64,000 nucleotides of DNA from Myxococcales bacterium (GTDB taxonomy: Bacteria; Myxococcota_A; Polyangia; Palsa-1104). The stretch lies in assembly GCA_003170275.1 (NCBI GenBank), contig PNAM01000017.1, positions 141,586 through 205,585 on the forward strand, read 5' to 3'. Under the pieces are notes generated by a model. It was not told the origin of the DNA and searched no databases. It worked only from the letters and a program-made list of their open reading frames with translations. Position 1 is the stretch's first letter. Each line of letters begins with the position of its first letter. Shown piece by piece: positions 17,301 to 26,659 of the stretch. The translations under genes were made by a program, and so were the position numbers.

Positions 17301-17330
17301 ATTGTAGCGATATTAGATAACTTCCGTCAA
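17301..17330 (-). promoter_or_regulatory. Promoter of the HEAT-repeat gene
   Basis: Read on the minus strand: TTGACG (17330-17325), an 18-base AT-rich spacer and TACAAT (17306-17301). It is one of the best sigma-70-like promoters in the window. The -35 box overlaps the last bases of the carbonic-anhydrase-like gene. The expected leader is under 12 bases. Confidence 0.5.
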
Positions 17331-17896
17331 CCTTTAGGTTTCCCCAGACCCGCGGCGACCCACGCCGGGTCCTCGGCATAGACCCGGGCGAGCTCCACGT
17401 AATGGGCGGCCGAGCCGGACAGCCACTCCAGCTCCTCTTCGGTCAGGGGGCGCTTGGGGCGCGCAGGCGAGCCCACCGCCAGGGTGCCGGCCGGGATCTT
17501 GGTACCCGGGGTAACCAGCGCGCCCGCGCCGATGATGCAGCGGTCGCCGATGGTGGCCTGGTCGAGGATGATCGCGCCCATGCCGATGATGCACAGGTCG
17601 CCGACCGTACAGCCGTGCAGCACGACCGAGTGGCCGATGGTGACGCGCGCGCCCACTTGCGTCGCGTACTGATCGTGGGTCACGTGGATCACGCTGTTGT
17701 CCTGGATCGACGTCTCCTCGCCGATGCGGATGTGGAACACGTCGCCGCGCAGCACCGCGCCGAACCAGATGCTCGCGCGCGCGCCGACGCCGACGTCGCC
17801 GATGATGGTCGCGGTGTCGGCGACGAACGCGGTCGGGTCGACCTGCGGGACGAAGCCGCGCAGGCCGCGGATGAGCCCGCGATGGAGCTCACTCAC
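17327..17896 (-). CDS. Gamma-carbonic-anhydrase-family protein
   Basis: A 189-residue left-handed beta-helix protein of the gamma-carbonic-anhydrase/YrdA/PaaY group. Hexapeptide repeats run through residues 20-150, and zinc-ligand histidines are visible in HVTHDQ and IGHSVVLHGC. Members hydrate CO2 or hydrolyse thioesters; the physiological role here is uncertain. The start overlaps the 3' end of the VanZ-like gene by 8 bases, so the two are coupled. Confidence 0.87.
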   Translation of the reverse strand: MSELHRGLIRGLRGFVPQVDPTAFVADTATIIGDVGVGARASIWFGAVLRGDVFHIRIGEETSIQDNSVIHVTHDQYATQVGARVTIGHSVVLHGCTVGDLCIIGMGAIILDQATIGDRCIIGAGALVTPGTKIPAGTLAVGSPARPKRPLTEEELEWLSGSAAHYVELARVYAEDPAWVAAGLGKPKG

Positions 17897-18263
17897 GACG
17901 AAACATCCCGCGTTGGCTGAACAGCACGACGAAGCTCATGGCGCCCAGCGTAGCGCCAATCAGGTCGGCGGTCATGTCCCCGAGATCGTTTCCCTGCCGC
18001 CCGGCGACGAAGGTCTGGTGAAACTCGTCGCTGACGCCGAAGGCCAGGCCGAGCGCAGCGCACAACAGGACGCGCGGCAGCGGGCGGCGTAGCGGCAGCG
18101 CGCGCGCGAGCAGAAAGCCGAGGCCGCCGTACTCGAGCGTGTGCAGCACCTTGTCGTAGCGCATGAACCACCAGCCGGGCAGCCCGCTCGCGGGCTTGGA
18201 CGAGAGATAGAAGATGAGCGCCGCGTAGAGCGCCACCGGCAGCCAACGGAAGACATTGCGCAT
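17889..18263 (-). CDS. VanZ-like membrane protein
   Basis: A 124-residue protein with four hydrophobic helices and the VanZ-family motifs KVLHTLEYGGLGFLLA and SDEFHQTFVAGRQGNDLGD. VanZ homologues are linked to teicoplanin tolerance, but in most bacteria the function is unknown. I chose the ATG at 18263; a GTG at 18266 is also possible. It sits between the nuclease-family gene and the carbonic-anhydrase-like gene, all on the minus strand. Confidence 0.8.
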   Translation of the reverse strand: MRNVFRWLPVALYAALIFYLSSKPASGLPGWWFMRYDKVLHTLEYGGLGFLLARALPLRRPLPRVLLCAALGLAFGVSDEFHQTFVAGRQGNDLGDMTADLIGATLGAMSFVVLFSQRGMFRRE

Positions 18264-18285
18264 CACCGGCGGCGCAAGGAAGCAT

Positions 18286-18843
18286 TCACATCTTCCACTT
18301 GCCGAACTCGTCGTCGGTGAGCGTCTCGAGCAGATCTTGCAGGTGCGCGCCGTCGCCCAGCACCTCGGGCTCGTCGCCGTCGTGATGCGGCCGGGCTGCC
18401 GACTCGCGCGCCGCGAGATCGATGTGGCGCGTGCGATCGATCACCTTGCGCGCGACGCAGATGCGCGCGCGGGTGCGCATGGCGAGCGCGATCGCGTCGG
18501 ACGGTCGCGAGTCGACCGCGACGGTCTTCTTCGGGCCCGGCTTCTTGGCCTTCGACTTGTGGCGCGAGCACAGGTGAATGGTCGCGTAGAACGTGCTCTC
18601 GCGCACGTCGGTGATCTCGATGCGCTCGACCTTCATGCCGCAGTGGCCGACCAGGTTCTTCATGAGGTCGTGGGTCATCGGCCGGTCGAGCGCGATCTGC
18701 TCGAGCTCCGACGCGATCGCGCCCGCCTCGATCAGGCCGATCCAGATCGGCAAGGTCTCGGCGCCGGTCTCGTCCTTGAGGATCAGGATCGGCATGTTGG
18801 TGAACGGATCGACGGTGAGCTGCGAGACCTTCATCTCCACCAT
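18286..18843 (-). CDS. Bifunctional nuclease (DUF151) family protein
   Basis: A 185-residue protein of the DUF151/bifunctional nuclease domain family, with the typical openings VDPFTNMPILILKDE and LPIWIGLIEAGAIASEL and the core VDSRPSDAIALAMR. A basic insert (CSRHKSKAKKPGPKK) precedes the core motif. Plant homologues have RNase/DNase activity; bacterial roles are not settled. It lies 14 bases after the miaB stop and is probably co-transcribed with it. Confidence 0.85.
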   Translation of the reverse strand: MVEMKVSQLTVDPFTNMPILILKDETGAETLPIWIGLIEAGAIASELEQIALDRPMTHDLMKNLVGHCGMKVERIEITDVRESTFYATIHLCSRHKSKAKKPGPKKTVAVDSRPSDAIALAMRTRARICVARKVIDRTRHIDLAARESAARPHHDGDEPEVLGDGAHLQDLLETLTDDEFGKWKM

Positions 18844-18857
18844 GTCCGGTCGTCGTC

Positions 18858-20234
18858 TCAAGCGGACACGACCGGGAGGCGCGTGCGCGCCGCGCCGGCA
18901 TACGCGCCGGTGAGCGTGTAGGTGCCGGCGGCGGTGATGCGCACCGGCGCGAGCTGCCCGACGAGATCGAGGCCGGGGGGGCGATCGAAGTTCACCATCT
19001 CGTTGCCCGGCAGCCGCCCACAGAGCTGATGCGACGCGTGTCGAGATTCGCCTTCCACCAACACCTCCCCCACCCTTCCCACAAAGCGTTCGAGTCGCCG
19101 TTGCGTGATCTGGCGCTGCACCGTCTGCACCTGCAGGAGCCGCGCGTCCTTGACGTCGGCCGGCACGTCGTCGCGTTGCAAGAGCTTGAGCGCAGGCGTG
19201 TCCGGACGCTCGGAATATGTGAACGAATAGATATTGTCGTACTCCACCCGCTCGAGCAGCGAGAGGGTCTCGGCGAACTCCGCGTCGGTCTCGCCGGGGT
19301 AACCGACGATGATGTCGGTGGACAGCGACAGGTCCGGGCACTGCGCGCGCGCGTAGTCGAGCTTCTCCAGATATTCCTCGCGGGTGTAGCCGCGCACCAT
19401 GCGCTTGAGCGTGCGCGACGAGCCCGCCTGCACCGGCAGGTGGAGGAACGGCATCACCGACGGGAGCTGGCGGAACGCCTCGGCGACCTTGTGGGTGAAG
19501 TCCTTGGGGTGCGACGTGATGTAGCGCAGGCGCAGAAGGCCCGGCACCGCACCGACGAGGCGCAGCAACTCGGCGAAGTCGTCACCGTCGGGCGTGCCGA
19601 TCGCGTGATAGCTGTTCACGTTTTGGCCGACCAGCGTGACCTCGCGCGCGCCGAGCGCGACGAAGCGCGCCACCTCGGCGACCACCTCGCCGGCGGGACG
19701 CGACACCTCACGGCCGCGCGTCTGCGGCACCACGCAGTACGCGCAGTGGTTGTCGCAGCCCTTCTGGATGGTCACCAGCGCGGTCACCTTGACGTCTCCC
19801 GGCTGCGGGTCGGCGTCGAGGAACTGATAGTCTTCGACGTCGATCACGCCGGTGGCGGCGAAGCGACGACCGTCGCGCATCTTGGCCAACAGCGCGGGCA
19901 GCGCGGGAATCTGATCGGGTCCGAACGTGAAGTCGGCGGTCGGCACGCGGCGCAGCAGCCGGTCGCCCTCTTGCTGGGCGACGCAGCCGCCGATCGCCAG
20001 CGTCACCCCCGGGCGGCGCGCCTTGAGCTCGCGCAGGCGTCCGGCGGCGCTCTGCACCTTGTGCTCGGACTTCTCGCGGATCGCGCACGAGTTGAGCACG
20101 ATCAGATCGGCGTCCTCGACAGAGGTGGCGGCCTCGAAGCCGTCCTTGCGCAACACCTCGATCATGCGATCGACGTCGTAGTCGTTCATCTGACACCCGA
20201 AATTCTGGATGTAGACGCGTTTCGTCGGCTCCAT
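18858..20234 (-). CDS. miaB: tRNA-2-methylthio-N6-dimethylallyladenosine synthase MiaB
   Basis: A 458-residue methylthiotransferase that adds the 2-methylthio group to i6A37 of tRNAs. The N-terminal auxiliary cluster cysteines are in FGCQMN, NSCAIRE and GGCVAQ. The radical-SAM CxxxCxxC appears as CDNHCAYC, and a TRAM domain closes the protein. The C terminus carries about 20 residues beyond TRAM (YAGAARTRLPVVSA). A promoter with TTGACC and TACCCT lies directly upstream. Confidence 0.95.
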   Translation of the reverse strand: MEPTKRVYIQNFGCQMNDYDVDRMIEVLRKDGFEAATSVEDADLIVLNSCAIREKSEHKVQSAAGRLRELKARRPGVTLAIGGCVAQQEGDRLLRRVPTADFTFGPDQIPALPALLAKMRDGRRFAATGVIDVEDYQFLDADPQPGDVKVTALVTIQKGCDNHCAYCVVPQTRGREVSRPAGEVVAEVARFVALGAREVTLVGQNVNSYHAIGTPDGDDFAELLRLVGAVPGLLRLRYITSHPKDFTHKVAEAFRQLPSVMPFLHLPVQAGSSRTLKRMVRGYTREEYLEKLDYARAQCPDLSLSTDIIVGYPGETDAEFAETLSLLERVEYDNIYSFTYSERPDTPALKLLQRDDVPADVKDARLLQVQTVQRQITQRRLERFVGRVGEVLVEGESRHASHQLCGRLPGNEMVNFDRPPGLDLVGQLAPVRITAAGTYTLTGAYAGAARTRLPVVSA

Positions 20235-20245
20235 GACCTCGTCAG

Positions 20246-20274
20246 AGGGTAGCTGGCGCCTGCCAGGGGGTCAA
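20246..20274 (-). promoter_or_regulatory. Promoter of miaB, with inverted repeat in the spacer
   Basis: On the minus strand: TTGACC (20274-20269), a 17-base spacer and TACCCT (20251-20246). The spacer contains the inverted repeat CTGGC-N4-GCCAG, which could bind a repressor. The transcription start would fall about 5 bases before the miaB ATG. Confidence 0.4.
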
Positions 20275-20344
20275 GCGAGCCCCCCGTCGAAGATTGGCAC
20301 TGCAAATGCTCGTTCTCGTCGAAAAGACAACGGAGGCAGATGAG

Positions 20345-20929
20345 ATGGCAACCACAAGCAGGATCGGCGGGACGAACGTCACGACCGCGGCGGCCGCGCG
20401 CTGGTCGGCGTCGATGCTCGCCTCGTTCGCCGCCAGTCAGATCGGCGGGGCGATCATGGCGGTCGTGCTCGGCGCGATCTACGTGACCGCGTTTCATACA
20501 CAGCTCTTGCAGCCGCTCAACATCATCGCCAGCTACCGCTACGGCGAGCCGGCGATCTACAGCTTGCACGCGATGGGCTATGCGTGGGCGTTCGCGTTTC
20601 ACTTGGCCGTATGCGCTGCGTGGGGCATCGTGTACGGGCTGCTCGCCACTTCGCTGCGCGTCGACGCGAGCAAGTGGGCGCCGGTGGCGCTCGGCGTGGC
20701 GATCGGGCTCGCCAGCCAGATCGTCGACATCAACCTGGTGACGCCGGTGCTGATGGTCAACCTGCACGGGCACAACCTGTGGGCGGAGAACGTGCCCACC
20801 TGGGTGAGCTGGGTCGGCCATCTCGCGTTCGGCCTCGGCTTCGCCACCTTCCCGGTGATGTTCCGCTCCTTGTGGCTGCGCTGGTCCGGCCGCGGGGACC
20901 TCCTGCGCGACGATCCGCGCATCCGCTAA
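20345..20929 (+). CDS. Multi-span membrane protein, unknown function
   Basis: A 194-residue integral membrane protein with about four transmembrane helices (near residues 20-45, 70-95, 105-130 and 145-170). I do not recognise the family. The ATG at 20345 is fixed by the ribosome site GGAGG (20332-20336) 8 bases upstream; an earlier in-frame start at 20294 is less likely. It precedes the YfhO-like gene by 22 bases. Confidence 0.65.
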   Translation: MATTSRIGGTNVTTAAAARWSASMLASFAASQIGGAIMAVVLGAIYVTAFHTQLLQPLNIIASYRYGEPAIYSLHAMGYAWAFAFHLAVCAAWGIVYGLLATSLRVDASKWAPVALGVAIGLASQIVDINLVTPVLMVNLHGHNLWAENVPTWVSWVGHLAFGLGFATFPVMFRSLWLRWSGRGDLLRDDPRIR

Positions 20930-20951
20930 TCGGTTGAGATAACGTGGAGGG

Positions 20952-23234
20952 GTGAGAACCCTCAGGCCCCTGGTCCTCGGCCTGACGCTGCTCGCGCTGG
21001 TGAGCCCGTTCCTGTTCGGCAAGAGCCTGTGGCTGCGCGACATGGCGCTGTTCGCCTATCCGACCAAGATGTACCTGCGCGATCGGTTGTTCGCCGGCGA
21101 GCTGCCGCTGTGGAACCCGCTGCTCGGCCTGGGACGGCCGTTTCTCGGCATGGTGCAGCCGGGCGTGCTCTATCCGGGCAATCTGATCCTCGCGCTGCCG
21201 TCGCCGTTCGGCGTCGATCTGTTCTTCGTCGCGCACCTGTTCCTGGCCGCCTACGGCATGCGCGCCTGGCTACGCGCGCTCGGCAGCGACGAGACCGAGG
21301 CCAGCGTCGGCGGGATCGTGCTCGGGCTGTCGGGCTACCTGGTCTCGATGCTCGCCGGCGAAGGCTTCTACCTGGTCGGCGTGGCGTGGGTGCCGTGGAT
21401 GCTGGCGACGACGGCGCGCGCGCCTGCCGACGAGCGCCTGCGAACGCGCGCGGCGCAGGCGGCGCGCCTGGCGCTTCTCGGCGCACTGGCGCTGACCGCG
21501 GGGGATCCGCAGGCGCTGTTCCTGGGCCTGCTCGCGTGCGCGTTCCAGGCGGCGGCCGCGCCGGATCGCAAGAGCGTGGCGCGCGGGCTCGCGGTGGTGG
21601 CAGCCGGCGGCGCGTTGTGCGCGCTGATCGCCGCCGCGCAGATCCTGCCGGGGCTCGAGGTGGGCGCGGTCGGCCGGCCGGGCGGCGCGTTGCTCGAAGA
21701 CGCCGCGCACTTCGCGCTCGCGCCCGCGCGCCTGCTCGAGCTGGTGTGGCCGGGCGCGTTCGGCGAGCCCTATTCGCGCGGCTGGTTCGTGCACGCGCTC
21801 GTCGACGAAGGGACCGGCGTGCGCTACCAGCCGTGGGCGGCCGGGATCTACCTGGGCCTGTTGACGCCGATGCTGGCGATCGCGGCGCTCCTCGGGGCGC
21901 GCCGTCAGCGGATCGATGTGGCGCTGCTCGCGCTCGGGCTGTGCGGGCTGTTGCTCGCGCTCGGGCCGCATGCGCCGGTGTGGCGTGCATGGTTCCAGCT
22001 CGTACCGGGCGCGCGGCTGTTCCGTTATCCGGAGAAATATTTCTTCCTGTTCACGCTCGCCTGCGCAGCGCTGGCGGCGCGCGGCCTGTCGATCGTGGCG
22101 GCGCGGCCGCGGCCAGCGATGTGGGCCGGGCTCGCCGGCGTGGCGCTGCTCGGCGTCGGCGCGCTGGGGGCGAGACTGGCGGGCGCTTCGTTGATGCAAG
22201 CGCTGGTCGGGCGCCTGGGCACGGTGTCACCGGCCGAAGCGGGCCAGGTGGTGGCGCATCGCGCGCTGCTCGCGTTGGCGCTGGGCGCGGCCGCGTGGCT
22301 GGCGCTGGTGCTCGTGCGACGCAGCGGCCCTGGCGAAGCGCGGATCAAGCTGTGCCTCGGAACGCTGCTCACGATCGATCTCCTGATCGCCAGCCTGCAC
22401 CTCCTGTCGTGGGCTCCCTCGTCGCTGTATCGCGACCGGCCGCTGCTCGTCGATCACCTGGCGGCGGCCGAAAGGCTGGCCGGCGATGCGGGGCCGAGCC
22501 GGCTCTATCGCGCGAACAACCTCGATCTCGGCGGCGACGATGCGCAGCTGGTGCGCGCCACGCTCACGCCGGACTGCGGCATGGAGCTGGGCATCGATCA
22601 CCTCGACGCGTACGACAACTTCAAGACCGCCGCCGAGACCGAGCTATGGGGTGCGCTGCGCAGCCGGCCGCTCAAGCTCCTGCAAGTGACCGCCACGCGC
22701 TACGCGCTGCTCGGCGATGGGCAGCTCGGCGCGATCCATCCGGGGCTGACGGTGCGGCAACATTACCAGCAGCTCCACGCGTCGCTGGTCGAGGTCGCGG
22801 GCGCGTCGGCGCGCGCGTACCTGGCGGCCGACGCGCGCCCGATCGCGAACACCGGCGACGCGGCGCGGGCGATGGCGGAGGACGCGTTCGTCGCCGGAAC
22901 CAACGCGCTCGTCGAAGGCGGCGAGGCACGCGCGGCGAGCGGGCGCTGCGAGCTGGAACGCTACGCGCCCGAGACCGTGCTCCTGCGCTGCCAGGCTTCG
23001 GCGCCGGCGTACGCGATCGTCGCCGACAGCGCGTTCCCCGGCTGGGAAGCGACCGTCGACGGCCAGCCCGCGCCGATCCTGATCGCGAACGCAGTGATGC
23101 GCGCGGTCCCGGTGCCGGCCGGCGCCTCACGGGTAGCGCTGCGGTACCGCCCGCGCAGCGTGCGCACCGGCGCGATCGCGAGCCTGCTCGGCCTGTGCAT
23201 CGCTGCGGTTCTCATCCGGCGGGGAAGAGTGTAA
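20952..23234 (+). CDS. YfhO-like membrane protein (GT-C-type)
   Basis: A 760-residue protein with a dozen or so hydrophobic helices in the first 500 residues and a soluble C-terminal beta domain before a last helix. The early loop WLRDMALFAYPTKMYLRDRL and PLWNPLLGLGRPFLG, and the end AFPGWEATVDGQPAPI followed by VALRYRP, are the recurring features of the YfhO family, which is linked to sugar modification of cell-surface polymers. The GTG start at 20952 is preceded closely by GGAGG. Confidence 0.78.
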   Translation: MRTLRPLVLGLTLLALVSPFLFGKSLWLRDMALFAYPTKMYLRDRLFAGELPLWNPLLGLGRPFLGMVQPGVLYPGNLILALPSPFGVDLFFVAHLFLAAYGMRAWLRALGSDETEASVGGIVLGLSGYLVSMLAGEGFYLVGVAWVPWMLATTARAPADERLRTRAAQAARLALLGALALTAGDPQALFLGLLACAFQAAAAPDRKSVARGLAVVAAGGALCALIAAAQILPGLEVGAVGRPGGALLEDAAHFALAPARLLELVWPGAFGEPYSRGWFVHALVDEGTGVRYQPWAAGIYLGLLTPMLAIAALLGARRQRIDVALLALGLCGLLLALGPHAPVWRAWFQLVPGARLFRYPEKYFFLFTLACAALAARGLSIVAARPRPAMWAGLAGVALLGVGALGARLAGASLMQALVGRLGTVSPAEAGQVVAHRALLALALGAAAWLALVLVRRSGPGEARIKLCLGTLLTIDLLIASLHLLSWAPSSLYRDRPLLVDHLAAAERLAGDAGPSRLYRANNLDLGGDDAQLVRATLTPDCGMELGIDHLDAYDNFKTAAETELWGALRSRPLKLLQVTATRYALLGDGQLGAIHPGLTVRQHYQQLHASLVEVAGASARAYLAADARPIANTGDAARAMAEDAFVAGTNALVEGGEARAASGRCELERYAPETVLLRCQASAPAYAIVADSAFPGWEATVDGQPAPILIANAVMRAVPVPAGASRVALRYRPRSVRTGAIASLLGLCIAAVLIRRGRV

Positions 23235-23243
23235 AAGTTGCGC

Positions 23244-25658
23244 ATGGGCTTTGGCGACTGGCTGCGCGAGCTTCCGTCCAATCCGCTGCTCGCACTCACG
23301 CGCTTGTACCGCCGCCCGTTGCCCCGGGTGAGCGGCACGCTGCGCGCGTCGGGCCTGCGCGCGCCGGTCGAGGTGCTGCGCGACCGCTGGGGCGTGCCGC
23401 ACATCTATGCGCGCTCGACCGAGGACGTGGTCTTCGGTCAGGGCTTCGTGCAAGCGCAGGATCGGCTGTGGCAGCTCGAGCTCAACCGGCGCGTCGGTCA
23501 CGGGCGCCTGGCGGAGATCTTCGGCGAGCTGGCGTTCGACACCGATCGGCTGTTGCGCACCATCGGCCTCGGGCGCGCCGCGCACCTCAACCTGTCGCGC
23601 GCCGACGACGAGAGCCACATGCTGCTCGACGCGTATTCGCGCGGCGTGAACGCGTACATCGAGCAGAACCGCAAGCGACTGCCGCTCGAGTTCACCCTGC
23701 TCCGCCTCGATCCCGAGCCGTGGCAGCCGATCGACTCGCTCGCGTGGGGCCAGATGATGGCCTGGGGCCTGTCGACCAACTGGGATTCGGAGCTGCTCAA
23801 CGGCGCGATCGCGTCGCGCCTCGGCCCCGAGCGCGCGGCGCGGCTGCGCGGCGAGTATCCCAAGGACAATCCGATCATCGTGCCCGGGCAGTCGTGGGGA
23901 TCGCTGCACGCCGAGGTGATCGCGGAATTTCGCGGCGCACAGAAGTGGCTGCCGCTCTCCGGCATGCAGGGCATGAGCAACAACTGGGTCGTCGACGGGA
24001 CCAAGTCGGTGACCGGCAAGCCGCTGCTCGCCAACGACCCGCACCTCGGCCTGCAGATGCCGTCGATCTGGTACGAGAACCATCTGATCGCGCCCGATCT
24101 CGAGGCCACCGGCGTGTCGCTGCCCGGCGCTCCGGGCGTGGTGATCGGCCACAACGCGCACATCGCTTGGGGCTTCACCGCCGCGGTGCCCGACACTGCC
24201 GATCTGTTCATCGAGAAGCTCGATCCGGCGCAGCCGGGCCGCTACGAATATCAAGGCAAGTGGCACGACGCGCAGATCATCCGCGAGCAGGTGCCGGTCA
24301 AGGGCGAGGCGGCGCGCACCATCGAGATCGTGATCACGCGCCACGGACCGCTGGTCACCAGGCTGAGCCCCATCGCGCCGCCGGGGATGGCGCTGTCGCT
24401 GAAATGGATCGGCCACGAGGAGAACCACGTCTACCGCGCGCCGCTCGAGCTCAACCGCGCGCGCAACTGGACCGAGTTCGTCGCCGCGGTCGCCGACTGG
24501 GACGCGCCGTCCATGAACGCGGTGTACGCGGATCGCGAAGGGAACATCGGCTACCAGATGACCGGGCGCGTGCCGATCCGCAAGAACGGGCGCGGCCAGA
24601 CCCCGGTGCCCGGCTGGACCGGCGAGTACGAGTGGGTGGGGACCATCCCGAAGGACGAGCTGCCGTCGAGCTACAACCCGGCGCAGCACTACTTCGCGTC
24701 GGCGAACAACCAGGTGGCCGGCAAGGAATACCCTCACTTCCTCACCACCGAGACCATGAACGGCTTCCGCGCGCGGCGCATCGTGGCCATGCTCACCGAG
24801 AAGGAAAAGCTCTCGGGCGACGACTTCGCCCGTATGCAGCTCGATCAATACTGCGCGCCGGCCAAGCCGTTCTGCGCGCTGTTGGCCCAGCGCAAGGCGA
24901 CGATCCTGGCGCAGCCGATCCTCTCGCCAGTGCACGCGCAGGCCGAGCGCGCGCTCGGGGTGATCGAGCGCTGGGATCACCGGCTCACCGCCGACTCGGT
25001 GCCGGGCGCGCTGTACGAGCTGACGCAGTACTTCGTGTGCCGGCGCGTGCTCGAGCCGCTGCTCGGCGAGCTCACCGAGCCGGCGCTCGGCGTGGGCTTC
25101 CACCCGCTGCTCAACCCGGTGATCCTCGGGTACCTCGACCGGACGCAGCTGGTGATCCACGATTTGCTGGTGGCGGACGCGCACGACTGGTGGAAGGGAC
25201 GCACGCGCGACGAGCTGCTCGCGCACGCGCTGTACGACGCGCTCCACTACCTGACCACCGCTTGCGGCCCCGAGCTCGACGCGTGGCACTGGGGAACGAT
25301 CCACTTCGCGGCGTTCAACCATCCGCTCGGCGCCAAGAAGCCGCTCGACAAGATCTTCAGCCGCGGGCCGTTCCCCTACGGCGGCGACACACACACGGTG
25401 TGGCAGGCAGCGTTCGTGCCGCGGCTGCCGCTGCAGGCAGAGGGCGGGTTCACCGCCTCGTGGCGGCAGATCATCGATCTCTCCGACTGGGACGCCTCGC
25501 GCGCGATCCACACCACCGGGCAGTCCGGGCACCCGGCGTCCAAGCACTACGACGATATGATTCCGATGTGGTTGAACGGCGAATATCACCCGCTGCTCTG
25601 GTCGCGCGCCCGTGTGGAAGCGCACCTCGAGTCGCGCCTGGACCTGGAGCCGGCCTAG
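23244..25658 (+). CDS. Penicillin-acylase-family Ntn hydrolase
   Basis: An 804-residue protein of the penicillin G/aculeacin acylase family, self-processing N-terminal nucleophile amidases. The predicted nucleophile is Ser245 in GMSNNWVVDG, followed by the NDPHLGLQMPSIWYE core. After cleavage an alpha chain of about 240 residues would be released. Unlike most relatives I see no signal peptide, so it may stay in the cytoplasm. The substrate is unknown; acylated homoserine lactones and peptides are possibilities. A TTG at 23238 is an alternative start. The stop overlaps the next gene by 1 base. Confidence 0.85.
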   Translation: MGFGDWLRELPSNPLLALTRLYRRPLPRVSGTLRASGLRAPVEVLRDRWGVPHIYARSTEDVVFGQGFVQAQDRLWQLELNRRVGHGRLAEIFGELAFDTDRLLRTIGLGRAAHLNLSRADDESHMLLDAYSRGVNAYIEQNRKRLPLEFTLLRLDPEPWQPIDSLAWGQMMAWGLSTNWDSELLNGAIASRLGPERAARLRGEYPKDNPIIVPGQSWGSLHAEVIAEFRGAQKWLPLSGMQGMSNNWVVDGTKSVTGKPLLANDPHLGLQMPSIWYENHLIAPDLEATGVSLPGAPGVVIGHNAHIAWGFTAAVPDTADLFIEKLDPAQPGRYEYQGKWHDAQIIREQVPVKGEAARTIEIVITRHGPLVTRLSPIAPPGMALSLKWIGHEENHVYRAPLELNRARNWTEFVAAVADWDAPSMNAVYADREGNIGYQMTGRVPIRKNGRGQTPVPGWTGEYEWVGTIPKDELPSSYNPAQHYFASANNQVAGKEYPHFLTTETMNGFRARRIVAMLTEKEKLSGDDFARMQLDQYCAPAKPFCALLAQRKATILAQPILSPVHAQAERALGVIERWDHRLTADSVPGALYELTQYFVCRRVLEPLLGELTEPALGVGFHPLLNPVILGYLDRTQLVIHDLLVADAHDWWKGRTRDELLAHALYDALHYLTTACGPELDAWHWGTIHFAAFNHPLGAKKPLDKIFSRGPFPYGGDTHTVWQAAFVPRLPLQAEGGFTASWRQIIDLSDWDASRAIHTTGQSGHPASKHYDDMIPMWLNGEYHPLLWSRARVEAHLESRLDLEPA

Positions 25659-26659
25659 TGCACAACGCGATGCGAATTGCCTTGGGACTCCTGCTCGCTC
25701 CGGCGCTGGCCGGCGCGCAGCCGGTGCCGGGGAAGTTGATCCCGAACGACATCAACCTTTTGATCGGCGGCGACGTGGCGCAGGTGCGCGCCGCCGGGCC
25801 GCCCGAGGTGATCAAGCTGCTGCTCGACGGTGCCCGCGCGGCCGCCGAGAAGATCGGCGCGGATCCGACGACCATCGGCGCGTTCGCCATCGGCGTGCTG
25901 GTGCCGCCCGGCGGATCGCACGGCGGCAAGGTGACCGCGGTGATGGCCGCCGACATGACCATCGATCCGCAGAAGCTCGAGAAGGAGCTCGACCCGCCGA
26001 TCACCAGCCGCAGCTACCAGGGGATCATGATCCGCGACGCCAAGGCGGACTCCTACGCGGTGCTCCCCGCGAACCGACTGCTGGTCACCGAGCAGCTTCC
26101 CATCGAGCGCATCATCGATCTCAACGCCGGCAAGGGCGACTCGCTGGTCGACAAGAAGGCCGCGGCGCTGCTCAAGCGGGTCAACGCGACCGGTGGGCGC
26201 GGCCCGGCGCTGTTCGGCTGGCTCGATCTGTCGAACCTCAAACCGGCGCTCAAGTCCCAGGGGCCGGAGCTGGCGTCGCTCGAAGAGGCCGCCGGATCGC
26301 TCGGCCTCGGCCCGAACGGCGCCGATCTCAAGCTGATCGGCCGCTGCACCACGACCGACGCGGCGCAACAGGCGGCGACGGCCTCACGAAACCTGATCAA
26401 GGAGCTGGCGTCCAACCCACAGCTGCAGATCTTCGGGCTCAAGCCGCTCCTCGAAGGCATCCGGATCGAGACCGAGAACGCGTTGGTGCTCTACACGCTG
26501 CACGTGAGCGCGGCGCAGTACGCCGACTTGATGACGCGGCTGTCGGGCTTCGTCGCCGCCTCGATGCAGCCGCAGCCGCCGCCCGCGGAGCCGCAAGACG
26601 AGATGCCGGTGAAGCCCAAGAAGAAGCCGAAGAAGAAGGCTACCAAACCAGCGGGATGA
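25658..26659 (+). CDS. Exported protein with Lys/Pro-rich tail
   Basis: A 333-residue protein with a signal peptide (MRIALGLLLAPALAGAQ, counted from an internal ATG at 25670). The GTG at 25658 has the better ribosome site (GGAG at 25646-25649). The mature protein is a repeated alpha/beta fold, LIGGDVAQVRA and LFGWLDLSNLK, like the DUF-type periplasmic lipoproteins seen in myxobacteria. It ends in a basic low-complexity tail (PVKPKKKPKKKATKPAG). Function is unknown. It probably follows the acylase in one operon. Confidence 0.65.
   Translation: MHNAMRIALGLLLAPALAGAQPVPGKLIPNDINLLIGGDVAQVRAAGPPEVIKLLLDGARAAAEKIGADPTTIGAFAIGVLVPPGGSHGGKVTAVMAADMTIDPQKLEKELDPPITSRSYQGIMIRDAKADSYAVLPANRLLVTEQLPIERIIDLNAGKGDSLVDKKAAALLKRVNATGGRGPALFGWLDLSNLKPALKSQGPELASLEEAAGSLGLGPNGADLKLIGRCTTTDAAQQAATASRNLIKELASNPQLQIFGLKPLLEGIRIETENALVLYTLHVSAAQYADLMTRLSGFVAASMQPQPPPAEPQDEMPVKPKKKPKKKATKPAG

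Noticed and set aside
20261..20286. Possible terminator from GGGGG and CCCCC runs
   Set aside because: The run of C follows a short A/G loop and can pair, but it sits in the miaB promoter region, has no T-tract and matches no convergent gene end.
21029..26659. A single very long open frame (1,876 codons) on the plus strand
   Set aside because: Its first part runs in a different frame through the YfhO-like and penicillin-acylase genes and is Arg/Ala/Gly-rich, typical of a GC-rich shadow. Only the last 333 codons, in the same frame, look like a protein; those are annotated separately.
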